DNA of 64,000 bases from JAFGKK01 sp964521085 (GTDB lineage: Bacteria; Chloroflexota; Anaerolineae; Anaerolineales; RBG-16-64-43). Shown here in pieces: positions 38,178 to 46,010 of this stretch. The notes under the pieces are model-generated. The model was not told where the DNA came from. It searched no databases and saw only the letters and a program-made list of their open reading frames with translations. The translations under genes were made by a program, and so were the position numbers. Each line of letters begins with the position of its first letter. Position 1 is the first letter of the stretch. Location: NCBI GenBank assembly GCA_964521085.1, contig CAZFPL010000016.1:1-64000 (forward strand). Direction: 5' to 3'.

Positions 38178-38661
38178 GAGATGCCTCCGAAGACGGTTGG
38201 GAAAACATGTCGAGCAATTGCATCCGCGTAGCCAGCAGGCGGCCGGCAATGACATTAGCGACGTGATGCATTACGGCGTACCCCAAAACGGGGTCTTTCT
38301 CGCACGCTTGATGCAGCTTGGCGGCGTCGATGGCGAGGAGTTTTCCCCCTGAAACGGCATGCGCAGTCACCGTCCGTTTCGACGCAACCTCCGAGATACT
38401 CGACCATCCCATAACTTCCTGGGGTTCCACGGTCAGGATGCGCAGGCGTCCGCGGTTGGGAATATGTATCTCCAGCGCGATCCGCCCTTCCAAAACGATA
38501 TAGAGGAAATCACGGGGATCGCCCTCATGATAAATTTCCTGGTTGTCCTGGAAGAGCTGAATCGAAGAGATGCCGGCAATGACTCCCACATGCTGATCGG
38601 TGAGATCGGAGAAGATCGGCAGCGAACATAACATGGATGAGGTGACCGGTTCTGATCCCAT
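38170..38661 (-). CDS. Cyclic-nucleotide-binding domain protein without DNA-binding domain
   Basis: A 163-residue protein, first gene of the hydrogenase operon. A strong AAGGAGGAATGTC ribosome site defines the ATG at 38661. The domain (about 10-125) shows IFSDLTDQHVGVIAGI, FLYIVLEGRIAL and a phosphate-binding cassette region with VMGWSSISEVASKRTVTAHA. About 30 helical residues follow, then a stop; there is no Crp-type helix-turn-helix. The protein therefore binds a ligand but not DNA by itself. In group 3b operons such proteins often precede the FeS subunit, and I infer that it modulates the enzyme complex. Confidence 0.9.
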   Translation of the reverse strand: MGSEPVTSSMLCSLPIFSDLTDQHVGVIAGISSIQLFQDNQEIYHEGDPRDFLYIVLEGRIALEIHIPNRGRLRILTVEPQEVMGWSSISEVASKRTVTAHAVSGGKLLAIDAAKLHQACEKDPVLGYAVMHHVANVIAGRLLATRMQLLDMFSQPSSEASHG

Positions 38662-38699
38662 GACATTCCTCCTTGCTAAAAAAAAGCTTTCGGCGGCGA

Positions 38700-38727
38700 A
38701 TTGTAGCATTTTTCACAAATTAATCAA
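38700..38727 (-). promoter_or_regulatory. Promoter of the hydrogenase operon, with CRP-like half sites
   Basis: On the minus strand TTGATT (38727-38722), a 16-base spacer and TACAAT (38705-38700) form a promoter with a TGC extended -10. It overlaps TGTAG-N6-TCACA (plus strand 38702-38717), which matches 8 of 10 positions of the CRP consensus. It lies 39 bases upstream of the cNMP-protein ATG. The promoter call is moderately secure, the operator call is weak. Confidence 0.5.
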
Positions 38728-38741
38728 TGGAATGGGATCGC

Positions 38742-38960
38742 TGAAAAAGGCTGTTATGCTGAGCGCCCCCGGCCCGCACAGGGCGGAGCCGGGGCGGGCT
38801 GTCCCGAGCGTAGCGAGGGGAAGGAGGTATCTCTGCCGGCTATGTCAGACCCTTCGCTTCCCCTGCTTGTGAATTTTTCGCATCGGAAGGACACCGATGC
38901 TCATCACGTCCCCGCTTCGCGATGGCAGGCGGGGGGCCAGGCGCTCAGGGGACTTTTTCA
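38742..38960. repeat. MITE-like element with imperfect terminal inverted repeats
   Basis: Terminal pieces TGAAAAAG (38742-38749) and CTTTTTCA (38953-38960), and inner CTGAGCGCC (38759-38767) and GGCGCTCAG (38940-38948), are reverse complements. The enclosed 170 bases are GC-rich with short inverted pieces and no reading frame that I can support. It fills most of the space between the divergent hydrogenase and aspartate-kinase promoters. I see no target-site duplication. Confidence 0.5.
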
Positions 38961-39006
38961 ACGTTCGAGGCTTCTTTTTAGAAACAGGGATTGCGCTGTC
39001 AGAATT

Positions 39007-39015
39007 TGGTATAAT
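39007..39015 (+). promoter_or_regulatory. Extended -10 promoter of the threonine-attenuated operon
   Basis: TGG followed by a perfect TATAAT (39010-39015) forms an extended -10. A TTGCGC at 38991 is only 13 bases away, too close to be a normal -35. Transcription would start near 39021, giving a short 5' segment before the leader peptide. Confidence 0.65.
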
Positions 39016-39047
39016 CAAAACCTGTTCAATTGAGGAGTTTGTCTACA

Positions 39048-39116
39048 ATGATCTCTTTGGCAATAATTCGTCCGTCCCTTCCGGGGACCACCACTACTAC
39101 TACCAGCCGCACCTGA
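39048..39116 (+). CDS. thrL: Threonine-rich leader peptide (attenuator)
   Basis: A 22-residue frame, too short for routine gene calling: it starts MISLAIIRPSLPG, then has six consecutive Thr codons (39087-39104) and a seventh before TGA at 39114. Three Ile codons lie upstream. GAGGAG precedes the ATG by ten bases. A terminator hairpin follows, then the aspartate kinase gene, whose product starts the threonine pathway. The layout is that of the enterobacterial thrL leader: stalling at Thr codons when charged tRNA-Thr is scarce should let the downstream genes be transcribed. Confidence 0.9.
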   Translation: MISLAIIRPSLPGTTTTTTSRT

Positions 39117-39145
39117 GCGCGATGAAGGCAGACAGCCCGTCGCGC
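39117..39145 (+). promoter_or_regulatory. Candidate antiterminator of the threonine attenuator
   Basis: GCGCGATG (39117-39124) can pair with 39138-39145 over eight positions with one G-U. This overlaps the 5' arm of the terminator (39134-39143), so the two structures exclude one another. The first half starts directly after the leader stop codon, where a ribosome that finishes translation would cover it, while one stalled on the Thr run would leave it free. Confidence 0.65.
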
Positions 39146-39181
39146 CGGATGCACATTCACCGGAAGCGACGGGCTTTTTTT
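39134..39181 (+). terminator. Attenuator terminator before aspartate kinase
   Basis: A 10-bp perfect stem AGCCCGTCGC (39134-39143) with GCGACGGGCT (39166-39175), an inner CCGG/CCGG pair, and a run of seven T (39175-39181). It ends 25 bases before the aspartate kinase ATG and so would stop transcription ahead of that gene. Confidence 0.9.
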
Positions 39182-39206
39182 ATTAACTCATCGGTCGGAG
39201 GAAAAG

Positions 39207-40619
39207 ATGGCGGAGCGAACTTTGGTCGTCAAATTCGGAGGGACTTCGGTGGGAAGCTCCAAGGCACTCCAAAGCATGGCGGAGATTGTACGGAACATCC
39301 GCAAGGATTGGCCGCGGCTCGCCGTGGTGGTATCCGCCATGGGCGGAGTCACCGATTTGCTGATCTCCGGCGCGGCCGCCGCATGCCGGGGTGATTCCGA
39401 TGGGATGAAACAATCGGTGGAAGCTATCCTCCAAAGACATTTGGAGGCGATCCGCGAGGGCGGATTGGGGAAGGATACCGAGCAAGCGGTCACCGGTTAT
39501 ATTCGGGAGCTTGAAAACCTCTACCATGCCGTCACCGTGCTGCGGGAAGCATCGCCCCGCGCGATGGATGCGATTGCTTCGCTGGGGGAACGCATGAGCA
39601 TCCACATCGTGGCGGGCTACCTGAGGCGCGCCCAGGTGCCCGGCATCCCTCTGGAAGCGACAAGCTTTCTCTTGACCGATTCCAAATTCCAGAATGCTTC
39701 CCCGATCATGCTCGAGATCCCCGAGAGAGCCCGTCCGGTTTTCGAACCGATCTTTCAGCGGCGCGAGGTCCCGGTTGTCTCCGGATTTATCGGCGCCACG
39801 GCCGAAGGGGTGATCACCACACTCGGCCGCGGCGGATCGGATTACAGCGCCGCGATCGTGGGGGTGGCGATCGGCGCGGACGAGGTCTGGATCTACACCG
39901 ACGTCGACGGCGTGATGACCGCCGACCCGCGCCAGGTTCCGGACGCGAGCAGCCTGCCTTCGCTTTCCTACCGGGAGATCTCCGAGATGGCCTATTACGG
40001 CGCGAAGGTCGTGCACCCGAAGACGATCCGTCCGTGCGTGGAACGGCAGATCCCGCTGTGGATCAAGAATACGTTCCGGCCGGAACACCCGGGAACGGTG
40101 ATCCTGGCCAACGGGCAGAAGACCAGCCAAGTAATAAAAGCGGTCACGGCCATTCGCGACCAGACGATGATTACGGTGCAGGGGGGCGGAATGATGGGCG
40201 TGCCGGGCATTGCAGCGCGGACATTCGCCGCCGTGGCGCGGATGGGCGTGTCGGTAACAATGATTACGCAGGCGTCGTCGGAACAAAGCATCTGCTTTTC
40301 CGTCCCCGGCTCCAGCGGAAAATCGGTGCAGGACGGGCTGGAAGAGGAGTTCCGCCGGGAGATAGACCGGGAAGATATCGATGCCGTCGAAGTGTTGGAG
40401 AATTGCGTCATCGTGACGGTTGTCGGGGCGGGGTTGCGGAAAACTCACGGCATCTCCGGGAGGATCTTCACCGCCCTGGGGAATACAAAGGTCAACGTCA
40501 TCGCGATCGCGCAAGGGTCATCGGAGTGTTCGATCAGCATGGTGGTGGATAAAAACGACGAGCTTACCGCCGTTCGGGCGATTCATTCATTGATCGTCTC
40601 CAAGGAGAACATTTTGTAG
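39207..40619 (+). CDS. lysC: Aspartate kinase (monofunctional, ThrA-like regulatory domain)
   Basis: A 470-residue kinase making aspartyl phosphate, first step toward threonine, methionine and lysine. KFGGTSVGSS (residues 9-18), GGSDYSAAIVGVAIGADEVWIYTDVDG and SYREISEMAYYGAKVVHPKTI are catalytic signatures. Two ACT domains end the protein. Their patterns (FAAVARMGVSVTMITQASSE and NVIAIAQGSSECSISMVV) resemble the threonine-sensing part of ThrA, but no homoserine dehydrogenase domain follows. GGAGG lies eight bases before the ATG. Expression is likely attenuated by threonine through the leader peptide; allosteric threonine inhibition is inferred. Confidence 0.95.
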   Translation: MAERTLVVKFGGTSVGSSKALQSMAEIVRNIRKDWPRLAVVVSAMGGVTDLLISGAAAACRGDSDGMKQSVEAILQRHLEAIREGGLGKDTEQAVTGYIRELENLYHAVTVLREASPRAMDAIASLGERMSIHIVAGYLRRAQVPGIPLEATSFLLTDSKFQNASPIMLEIPERARPVFEPIFQRREVPVVSGFIGATAEGVITTLGRGGSDYSAAIVGVAIGADEVWIYTDVDGVMTADPRQVPDASSLPSLSYREISEMAYYGAKVVHPKTIRPCVERQIPLWIKNTFRPEHPGTVILANGQKTSQVIKAVTAIRDQTMITVQGGGMMGVPGIAARTFAAVARMGVSVTMITQASSEQSICFSVPGSSGKSVQDGLEEEFRREIDREDIDAVEVLENCVIVTVVGAGLRKTHGISGRIFTALGNTKVNVIAIAQGSSECSISMVVDKNDELTAVRAIHSLIVSKENIL

Positions 40620-40778
40620 CCCGACCGCCCCTCACCCCTTTCCCCTCTTCCAGCTTACCCCCGCTTCGCGAGGGCGGGCACGGGGGCAGGTGCCGGGAAA
40701 GGAGCAACTGCAGTTTTCCGGCGGGGTGATGGAAAGATGCGGATCACGCACAATTTTTTTTTATTGACAGGAGGACGA

Positions 40779-41831
40779 ATGAACAGAATACCCGTTTCGA
40801 TTCTTGGATCAACCGGGATGGTCGGGCAGAGGTTTGTGTTGCTTCTCGACCAGCATCCCTGGTTCCGGGTGGTCGCATTAACCGGTTCTGACCGGTCGAT
40901 CGGCAAGACGTACGCCGAATCCTGCCGATGGGTGATGACCGATCCGATGCCGGAATATGCCCGGACGATGGTGGTCCAGCCGACCGAACCGGACGGAGAA
41001 TCAAGACTTGCTTTCTCCGCGCTACCGGCGGACCTCGCGCGCGAGGCGGAGCCGAAATACGCCCAGGCCGGTAAAGGAATCTGCTCGAACGCTTCCGCCT
41101 TCCGGCAGGAAGGGGATGTGCCGCTTCTCATACCGGATGTCAACCCGGAACATACCCGGATCATCGACGCCCAGCGCAAGAACCGCGGGTGGAAGGGATT
41201 TATTGTCACCAATCCCAACTGCACCAGCACCGGGCTGACGATGGCGCTGCGCCCGCTGCTGGATTCGTTCGGCATCCGCCGGCTGATCGTCGTCTCCATG
41301 CAGGCCATCTCCGGCGCCGGGTACCCGGGTGTGGCCTCGCTGGACATCCTCGATAACGTGATCCCGGTCATCGGGGGCGGGGAAGAAGAAAAGGTGGAAA
41401 GCGAACCGCAAAAGATGCTGGGGACTATATCGGACGGGAAGATCGTCCCGGCATCCTTCCAGATTTCGGCTCACACCAACCGGGTGGCGGTGTCGGACGG
41501 GCATACGGTGTGCGTCAGCGTGGAGTTGGAAAAACGCGCTTCGCCGGAACAGGTGCGCCAAGCGATGGAGAGGTACGTATTTCCGGATCCTGTCCGCGGT
41601 TTACCCAGCCTCCCTGCGCGATTTATCGAAGTGCGCGAGGAGCAGGACCGCCCGCAGCCGCGGAAGGACCGCAACACCGGAAACGGGATGACCGCCGTCG
41701 TCGGACGCATCCGGCCGGATCCGATCTGGGATGTAAAATTCGTCGTCCTCTCTCACAACACCATCCGGGGGGCGGCGGGGGGCGCATTGCTGAACGCCGA
41801 ACTGCTGGTGGCGCAAAAATATCTATCCTGA
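40779..41831 (+). CDS. asd: Aspartate-semialdehyde dehydrogenase (archaeal/fungal-type)
   Basis: A 350-residue enzyme reducing aspartyl phosphate to the semialdehyde. The ATG at 40779 follows ACAGGAGGACGA; a second in-frame ATG at 40737 lacks this. The nucleotide site is ILGSTGMVGQRF, the catalytic Cys148 lies in TNPNCTSTGLTMAL and the His region is SAHTNRVAVSDGH. The longer form with EEEKVESEPQKMLG belongs to the class found in archaea, fungi and several bacterial phyla. It lies 159 bases after lysC. That spacer has a GC-rich palindromic piece (about 40658-40682) and an interrupted T-run, but no clear terminator, so co-transcription is likely. Confidence 0.95.
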   Translation: MNRIPVSILGSTGMVGQRFVLLLDQHPWFRVVALTGSDRSIGKTYAESCRWVMTDPMPEYARTMVVQPTEPDGESRLAFSALPADLAREAEPKYAQAGKGICSNASAFRQEGDVPLLIPDVNPEHTRIIDAQRKNRGWKGFIVTNPNCTSTGLTMALRPLLDSFGIRRLIVVSMQAISGAGYPGVASLDILDNVIPVIGGGEEEKVESEPQKMLGTISDGKIVPASFQISAHTNRVAVSDGHTVCVSVELEKRASPEQVRQAMERYVFPDPVRGLPSLPARFIEVREEQDRPQPRKDRNTGNGMTAVVGRIRPDPIWDVKFVVLSHNTIRGAAGGALLNAELLVAQKYLS

Positions 41832-41841
41832 TAAAACGTAC

Positions 41842-41885
41842 AAAAAAAAGCGCCGAGGAGTATCAAACGCCTCGGCGCTTTTTTA
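41842..41885. terminator. Bidirectional intrinsic terminator between asd and the M23 peptidase
   Basis: GCGCCGAGG (41850-41858) pairs with CCTCGGCGC (41870-41878) across an 11-base loop. An A8 run precedes it and a T6 run follows, so it can terminate transcripts arriving from either side: asd on the plus strand and the peptidase gene on the minus strand. Confidence 0.9.
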
Positions 41886-41903
41886 TTCTTATCAACGCGA
41901 TCA

Positions 41904-43085
41904 TTAGGGCAGATAGTTCAAAGGATTGACGTATCCCAGAGATGCATTCTGCATCTCAAAATGAAGATGCGGGCCGGTCGAATTACCGGTGCTACCGCCC
42001 GCGCCGATGACCTGACCCTGCATCACATCCGCCCCGCAGCCGACTTGCACCACACTCAAATGGGCATACACGGTCTGCCATTCATTCCCGTGATCGATCA
42101 CGATCAGGTTGCCGTACCCCCACGAACTCCACCCGGAAAAAACAACCACTCCGGAGTCGGAGGCATAGATCGCATCGCCCAGGCTGATCTGGATGTCGAT
42201 CGCGTGGTGCCAGTCTGCGTACGGGTTACCCCAGGACGTGATGTGGCTGGCGGTGGGCCAGATGAAGTAACCGCTACCCTGGGCGCTGCTCAGATACGGA
42301 CCCTGGCACGCGCCCTCACCGCCCCAGGCCCATTTCATTTTATCGGTCCGGCGAAGGATGGGGACCTGCCACTGCACGAATTCGCGGGATCCGCCGGGGA
42401 TGACCAGCCAAGCGCCGGCGGGGATGCCGGGATTCTTCGGATCGATGTTCGAATCGAGATGATTTCCCGGCCAGGAAATGATATCGACCATGTCCACTTT
42501 ATACCGTTCCGCGATGACGTCAAGGCGGTTCCCTTCCTGCCATTGGTGGTACACGCCATCCACCGGAAGTATGAAGAGCTCCATCCCCGGCATCAACAGG
42601 TCCGGATCGTCCTTCAAGATTTTTTGGTTCGACCAGAAAAGAGTTTCCGGGTTTAAGTTAAATTTTTGTGCGATCCCAAACAGGGTGTCGCCGGAGGTGA
42701 CGGTGTAGATGATGACTTCCGACCGCGGTTGATCGGGCAGGAAAGTTTTGAAATTAATCGACCGCGAAATGAAAGCGTTCTGGCGGTCGGCGGAAGAACT
42801 CGGCAGAATGGCCGTCTCGCGGGATGCGGGAGTGGGAGATAAAACCTGCACGGTGGGATTGATGCGGATCTGTGCCGGAAGCAATTCCAAAATCGAGGAG
42901 CGCGCAAGCCAGGCGCCGAGGGCGACGACGAGCAGGATGAGAAAATGCCCCGCATAACGCATGACGGGCGTGCGCAATCCGGAGTGGGTGATCGATTCCC
43001 AGATCGATGACACCAGCGAAGGTTCCGGCTCTTCGATTTTTCTGGGGGGAAACGGCCAGGACGGTTTAGGAGGTCTCATAGACAT
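41904..43085 (-). CDS. LysM-M23 peptidase, paralogue 1 (cell-wall hydrolase)
   Basis: A 393-residue membrane-anchored protein. A Pro/Ser-rich cytoplasmic start leads to one membrane helix (about 43-63). A linker with Ser/Thr/Pro follows, then a LysM domain (about 125-175, IYTVTSGDTLFGIAQKFNLN), a second LysM-like region around 180-230, and a lysostaphin-type M23 domain (about 270-393) with HHAIDIQISLG, VYAHLS and the zinc motif HLHFE. It should trim peptidoglycan cross-links outside the membrane. The neighbouring gene encodes a paralogue of the same layout. Confidence 0.92.
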   Translation of the reverse strand: MSMRPPKPSWPFPPRKIEEPEPSLVSSIWESITHSGLRTPVMRYAGHFLILLVVALGAWLARSSILELLPAQIRINPTVQVLSPTPASRETAILPSSSADRQNAFISRSINFKTFLPDQPRSEVIIYTVTSGDTLFGIAQKFNLNPETLFWSNQKILKDDPDLLMPGMELFILPVDGVYHQWQEGNRLDVIAERYKVDMVDIISWPGNHLDSNIDPKNPGIPAGAWLVIPGGSREFVQWQVPILRRTDKMKWAWGGEGACQGPYLSSAQGSGYFIWPTASHITSWGNPYADWHHAIDIQISLGDAIYASDSGVVVFSGWSSWGYGNLIVIDHGNEWQTVYAHLSVVQVGCGADVMQGQVIGAGGSTGNSTGPHLHFEMQNASLGYVNPLNYLP

Positions 43086-43149
43086 TTCGACAACCCATGA
43101 TATTCTCGCGGATGTCCGCCGTCAAGCGTGCGTAGGGGAATGGTAGGGA

Positions 43150-44271
43150 TTATGGAAGTAAACCCCATGGATTTTGGCCTACACCGTTGTAGCGCATTTC
43201 AAAATGCAGGTGAGGTCCTGTGGAATTACCGGTAACTCCGGCCAACCCCAGAATAGATCCGGCATAAACCTGTTGACCGCAATTCACATTCCATTGGTTT
43301 AAGTGGGCGTAGAAGGTATGCCAGCCGTTCAAGTGGTCCACGATGACCAGATTTCCGTACCCGCGATCGCTCCAGCCGGCAAATACGATTACGCCCGCCT
43401 GTGCGGAATAAATCGGCTGGCCGATATAGGTTCGGATATCGATTGCGTAGTGGCCTTCGCCAAAATCATACCCGGAGAGATCTTGGTTGGTCGTCGGCCA
43501 AGCCCAGGCGTCGGTGCCCGGGGTGCCGTTGTACTTCCCCGGACAGACACCGGGACCCAGCGCGAAGGTGCGGGTGGTGCCGCCGGTCGAGACCATCGGC
43601 GCTTCCCAGATGAAGGGACGCTGCCCGCCGGGAATGATCACCCAGGTGCCGGGCGGAATGACCGGATCGAGCGGGTTGAGGTCGTTCCCCGGCCAATTGA
43701 CAATGGCATCCATGATGACGGGAACTTTTTCCTCGTCACCGAGGCTGAAATCGGCGGCGACGGATTCGAGGGTGTCCTTTTCCTTCCACTGGTAGAAAGC
43801 GCCGTCGACGGGCAGGATGAACAGCACTTGGCCGGGAAACAGGTAGTTGGGATCATCCTTAAGTGTGTCGGTATTTCCCCACAGAATGGTTTGCCAGTTC
43901 AAGTCGAATTTTTTCGCGATCGTAGAAAGGCTGTCGCCCCGTTGAACGGTGTACTCCGTCACCCAGGATGATCCACGGTCCGGAATATTCGTATGTGGGT
44001 CGACGGAGCGGTTAATATCGATGGAAAACGAGGATCCGGAAACCGACGGCAAGCCGGCGCCCGTATCCGCGACGACCGCCGCCGGTGTTCCGGCGATCGG
44101 GCTGGACGCCGGACTTGAAAATCCCAACGGGCTGGCGTTGAAAGCATTCCAGGCCCAATATCCGACGGCTAAAACCGCCGCCAGGGAGACCAGGCTGCCG
44201 GCCCAGAATTTCCAATTCCGATAGGCGGGGATTTCCGCCGACGGCTGCGGTTCGGGAGCTGTTTCCGACAT
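43150..44271 (-). CDS. LysM-M23 peptidase, paralogue 2
   Basis: A 373-residue membrane-anchored protein with one membrane helix (about 22-44), Ser/Pro linker, LysM domain (EYTVQRGDSLSTIAKKFDLN, about 105-150), a second LysM-like segment and an M23 domain (about 250-373) with EGHYAIDIRTYIG, FYAHLN and HLHFE. Its ATG overlaps the rho stop by one base (TGATG), so it is translated with rho. It shares domain order with the gene downstream but differs throughout, suggesting an old tandem duplication. Confidence 0.92.
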   Translation of the reverse strand: MSETAPEPQPSAEIPAYRNWKFWAGSLVSLAAVLAVGYWAWNAFNASPLGFSSPASSPIAGTPAAVVADTGAGLPSVSGSSFSIDINRSVDPHTNIPDRGSSWVTEYTVQRGDSLSTIAKKFDLNWQTILWGNTDTLKDDPNYLFPGQVLFILPVDGAFYQWKEKDTLESVAADFSLGDEEKVPVIMDAIVNWPGNDLNPLDPVIPPGTWVIIPGGQRPFIWEAPMVSTGGTTRTFALGPGVCPGKYNGTPGTDAWAWPTTNQDLSGYDFGEGHYAIDIRTYIGQPIYSAQAGVIVFAGWSDRGYGNLVIVDHLNGWHTFYAHLNQWNVNCGQQVYAGSILGLAGVTGNSTGPHLHFEMRYNGVGQNPWGLLP

Positions 44272-45551
44272 CAGGTATTGTCCTTCGCCAGGTTCTCCAG
44301 GAATTCCATATTATCCGTGCTTTGCTGCAAGCGCTGCAGGATCGCCTCGGTGGCGGTGGTGATATCCATCCCGGCCCCTCCGGGGGGCGGGGTGACCATC
44401 TGGGCGACCATCCGGCGCATCAGCCAGACCCGCGGGGTGATGTCCGGCCCGAGCAGGAGTTCTTCGCGGCGGGTCGAGGAGCGCTCGATGTCGAAGGCCG
44501 GGAAAATTCTCCGCTCCTGGAGTTTGCGCGAGAGCAGGAGTTCCATGTTGCCCGTGCCCTTGAACTCCTCGTAGATCACGTCGTCGAGCCGCGAGCCGGT
44601 ATCCACCAGGCAAGTGGCGATGATGGTAAGCGAGCCGCCGCCCTCGATGTTGCGCGCGGCGCCGAAGAAACGCTTGGGCGGATACAGCGCCGCAGGGTCC
44701 AAGCCGCCGGAGAGGGTCCTTCCGGAAGGCGTGACGACCAGGTTGTAGGCCCGGCCCAACCGGGTGATGGAATCCAGCAGAATAACGACATGGTGACCGA
44801 TTTCGACCAGCCGTTTGGCCCGCTCGAGGGCGATTTCGGCGACGCGGACGTGTGAAGTGACCGGTTCATCGAAGGTGGAAGCAATCACTTCGGCGTCGAC
44901 GGAACGGTCCATATCGGTTACTTCCTCGGGCCGTTCGCCGATCAACGCCACCATCAGGTGCACATCCGGGTATTTGATCGAAATGGAATTGGCAATCTGC
45001 TTGAGGACGGTGGTCTTGCCGGCCTTGGGCGGGGAGACGATCAGCCCGCGCTGTCCGCGCCCGATCGGGGCGACAAGGTTGAGCAGACGGGTGGTCAATT
45101 CATGGGGATCGGTTTCCAGGTCAAAGCGCTGGTCCGGGAAGATCGGGACCAGATCTTCGAAGATCGGGCGCTGTTTGGCAGCTTCGGGATCCAATCCATT
45201 AATCGCTTCCACCCGCAGCAGGCCGTAATATTTTTCGGTCTCCTTCGGCGCCCGCACCTGGCCGATCACCATGTCGCCCGTGCGCAGGCTGAAGCGGCGG
45301 ATCTGCGATTGGGAGACGTAAATATCATTCTGTCCGGGGAGGTAATGGTCCGCCCGCAGGAATCCGATTCCTTCGTCGACGATCTCCAGAATCCCGCCGC
45401 GCAGTTCCAATCCCTGCCGCTCGGCATTCGCCTGCAGGAGGCGCAGGATCAGATCTTCCTTCTTCATCCTGGCGGCGCCGGGAATCTCGAATTCCTTGGC
45501 CATGCGGCGCATGTCGACGAGGGAAGTTTTTTCAAGTTCGGATATGTTCAT
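44271..45551 (-). CDS. rho: Transcription termination factor Rho
   Basis: A 426-residue hexameric RNA-dependent ATPase. The N-terminal helix bundle (MNISELEKTSLVDMRRMAKE), the cold-shock-like RNA site (GFLRADHYLPGQNDIYVS), the Walker A loop VSPPKAGKTTVLKQIA, Walker B VVILLDSITRLGRAYN and the R-loop KLQERRIFPAFDI are all present. The start ATG at 45551 was chosen because the known N-terminus follows it; the frame runs upstream to 45626 without family match. Two cell-wall peptidase genes follow in the same transcript. The 206 bases between rho and the tRNA show nothing recognisable. Confidence 0.97.
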   Translation of the reverse strand: MNISELEKTSLVDMRRMAKEFEIPGAARMKKEDLILRLLQANAERQGLELRGGILEIVDEGIGFLRADHYLPGQNDIYVSQSQIRRFSLRTGDMVIGQVRAPKETEKYYGLLRVEAINGLDPEAAKQRPIFEDLVPIFPDQRFDLETDPHELTTRLLNLVAPIGRGQRGLIVSPPKAGKTTVLKQIANSISIKYPDVHLMVALIGERPEEVTDMDRSVDAEVIASTFDEPVTSHVRVAEIALERAKRLVEIGHHVVILLDSITRLGRAYNLVVTPSGRTLSGGLDPAALYPPKRFFGAARNIEGGGSLTIIATCLVDTGSRLDDVIYEEFKGTGNMELLLSRKLQERRIFPAFDIERSSTRREELLLGPDITPRVWLMRRMVAQMVTPPPGGAGMDITTATEAILQRLQQSTDNMEFLENLAKDNT

Positions 45552-45757
45552 CGGTGAGCTCTCATTTCTTGGTTGGAAAGGATGGCAGAAGACCGCGGGC
45601 GTTTTTCCTGCGATGGTTGGATGCAAAGGAGGCGGAGATCTCTAATCGTTCAAGCCTGTTCCAAAAAGGTATGCGAAGGTTCGTGGATGACACCCGGAAT
45701 ACCGGCGAGGACGCTTCAAGGAAAACGGTTCCCCTTGCAATCAGTTGGTAAATCTCG

Positions 45758-45833
45758 TGGTGACCCACGGGGGACTCGAACCCTCAACCAACTGATTAAG
45801 AGTCAGCTGCTCTACCGATTGAGCTAGTGGGCC
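45758..45833 (-). tRNA. tRNA-Lys (anticodon CTT)
   Basis: On the minus strand the acceptor stem GGCCCAC pairs with GTGGGTC (one G-U), the D-arm GCTCAATCGGTAGAGC and T-arm GAGGGTTCGAGTCCCCC fit, and the anticodon loop reads CTCTTAA, giving CTT. The CCA end is encoded (45760-45758). Without CCA the gene is 45761-45833. Confidence 0.95.
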
Positions 45834-46010
45834 AGTTTGCTGTCATTCGACCGGGCCTGCGCATCTTCCCGGCAGGTGGGTTTGCGATGAAAATAAGTAT
45901 CCCAATATTACCTGAATCAACCGGAGTGTCAAGACCGGCGGAACCCTATGGTGGGAACAGCATCTCCATGCCATCGCCTTGAAGAAATTGCCGGCGGAAA
46001 GCCCCTGCGG

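Noticed and set aside
39021..39206. Lysine riboswitch or T-box before aspartate kinase
   Set aside because: The leader is too short and shows a Thr-codon peptide with attenuator hairpins instead.
39183..40514. 443-codon minus-strand frame opposite aspartate kinase
   Set aside because: Antisense to a certain gene and crossing its terminator.
40620..40778. Terminator between lysC and asd
   Set aside because: GC-rich palindromic pieces exist but the T-run lies far away from any stem, so no intrinsic terminator is supported.
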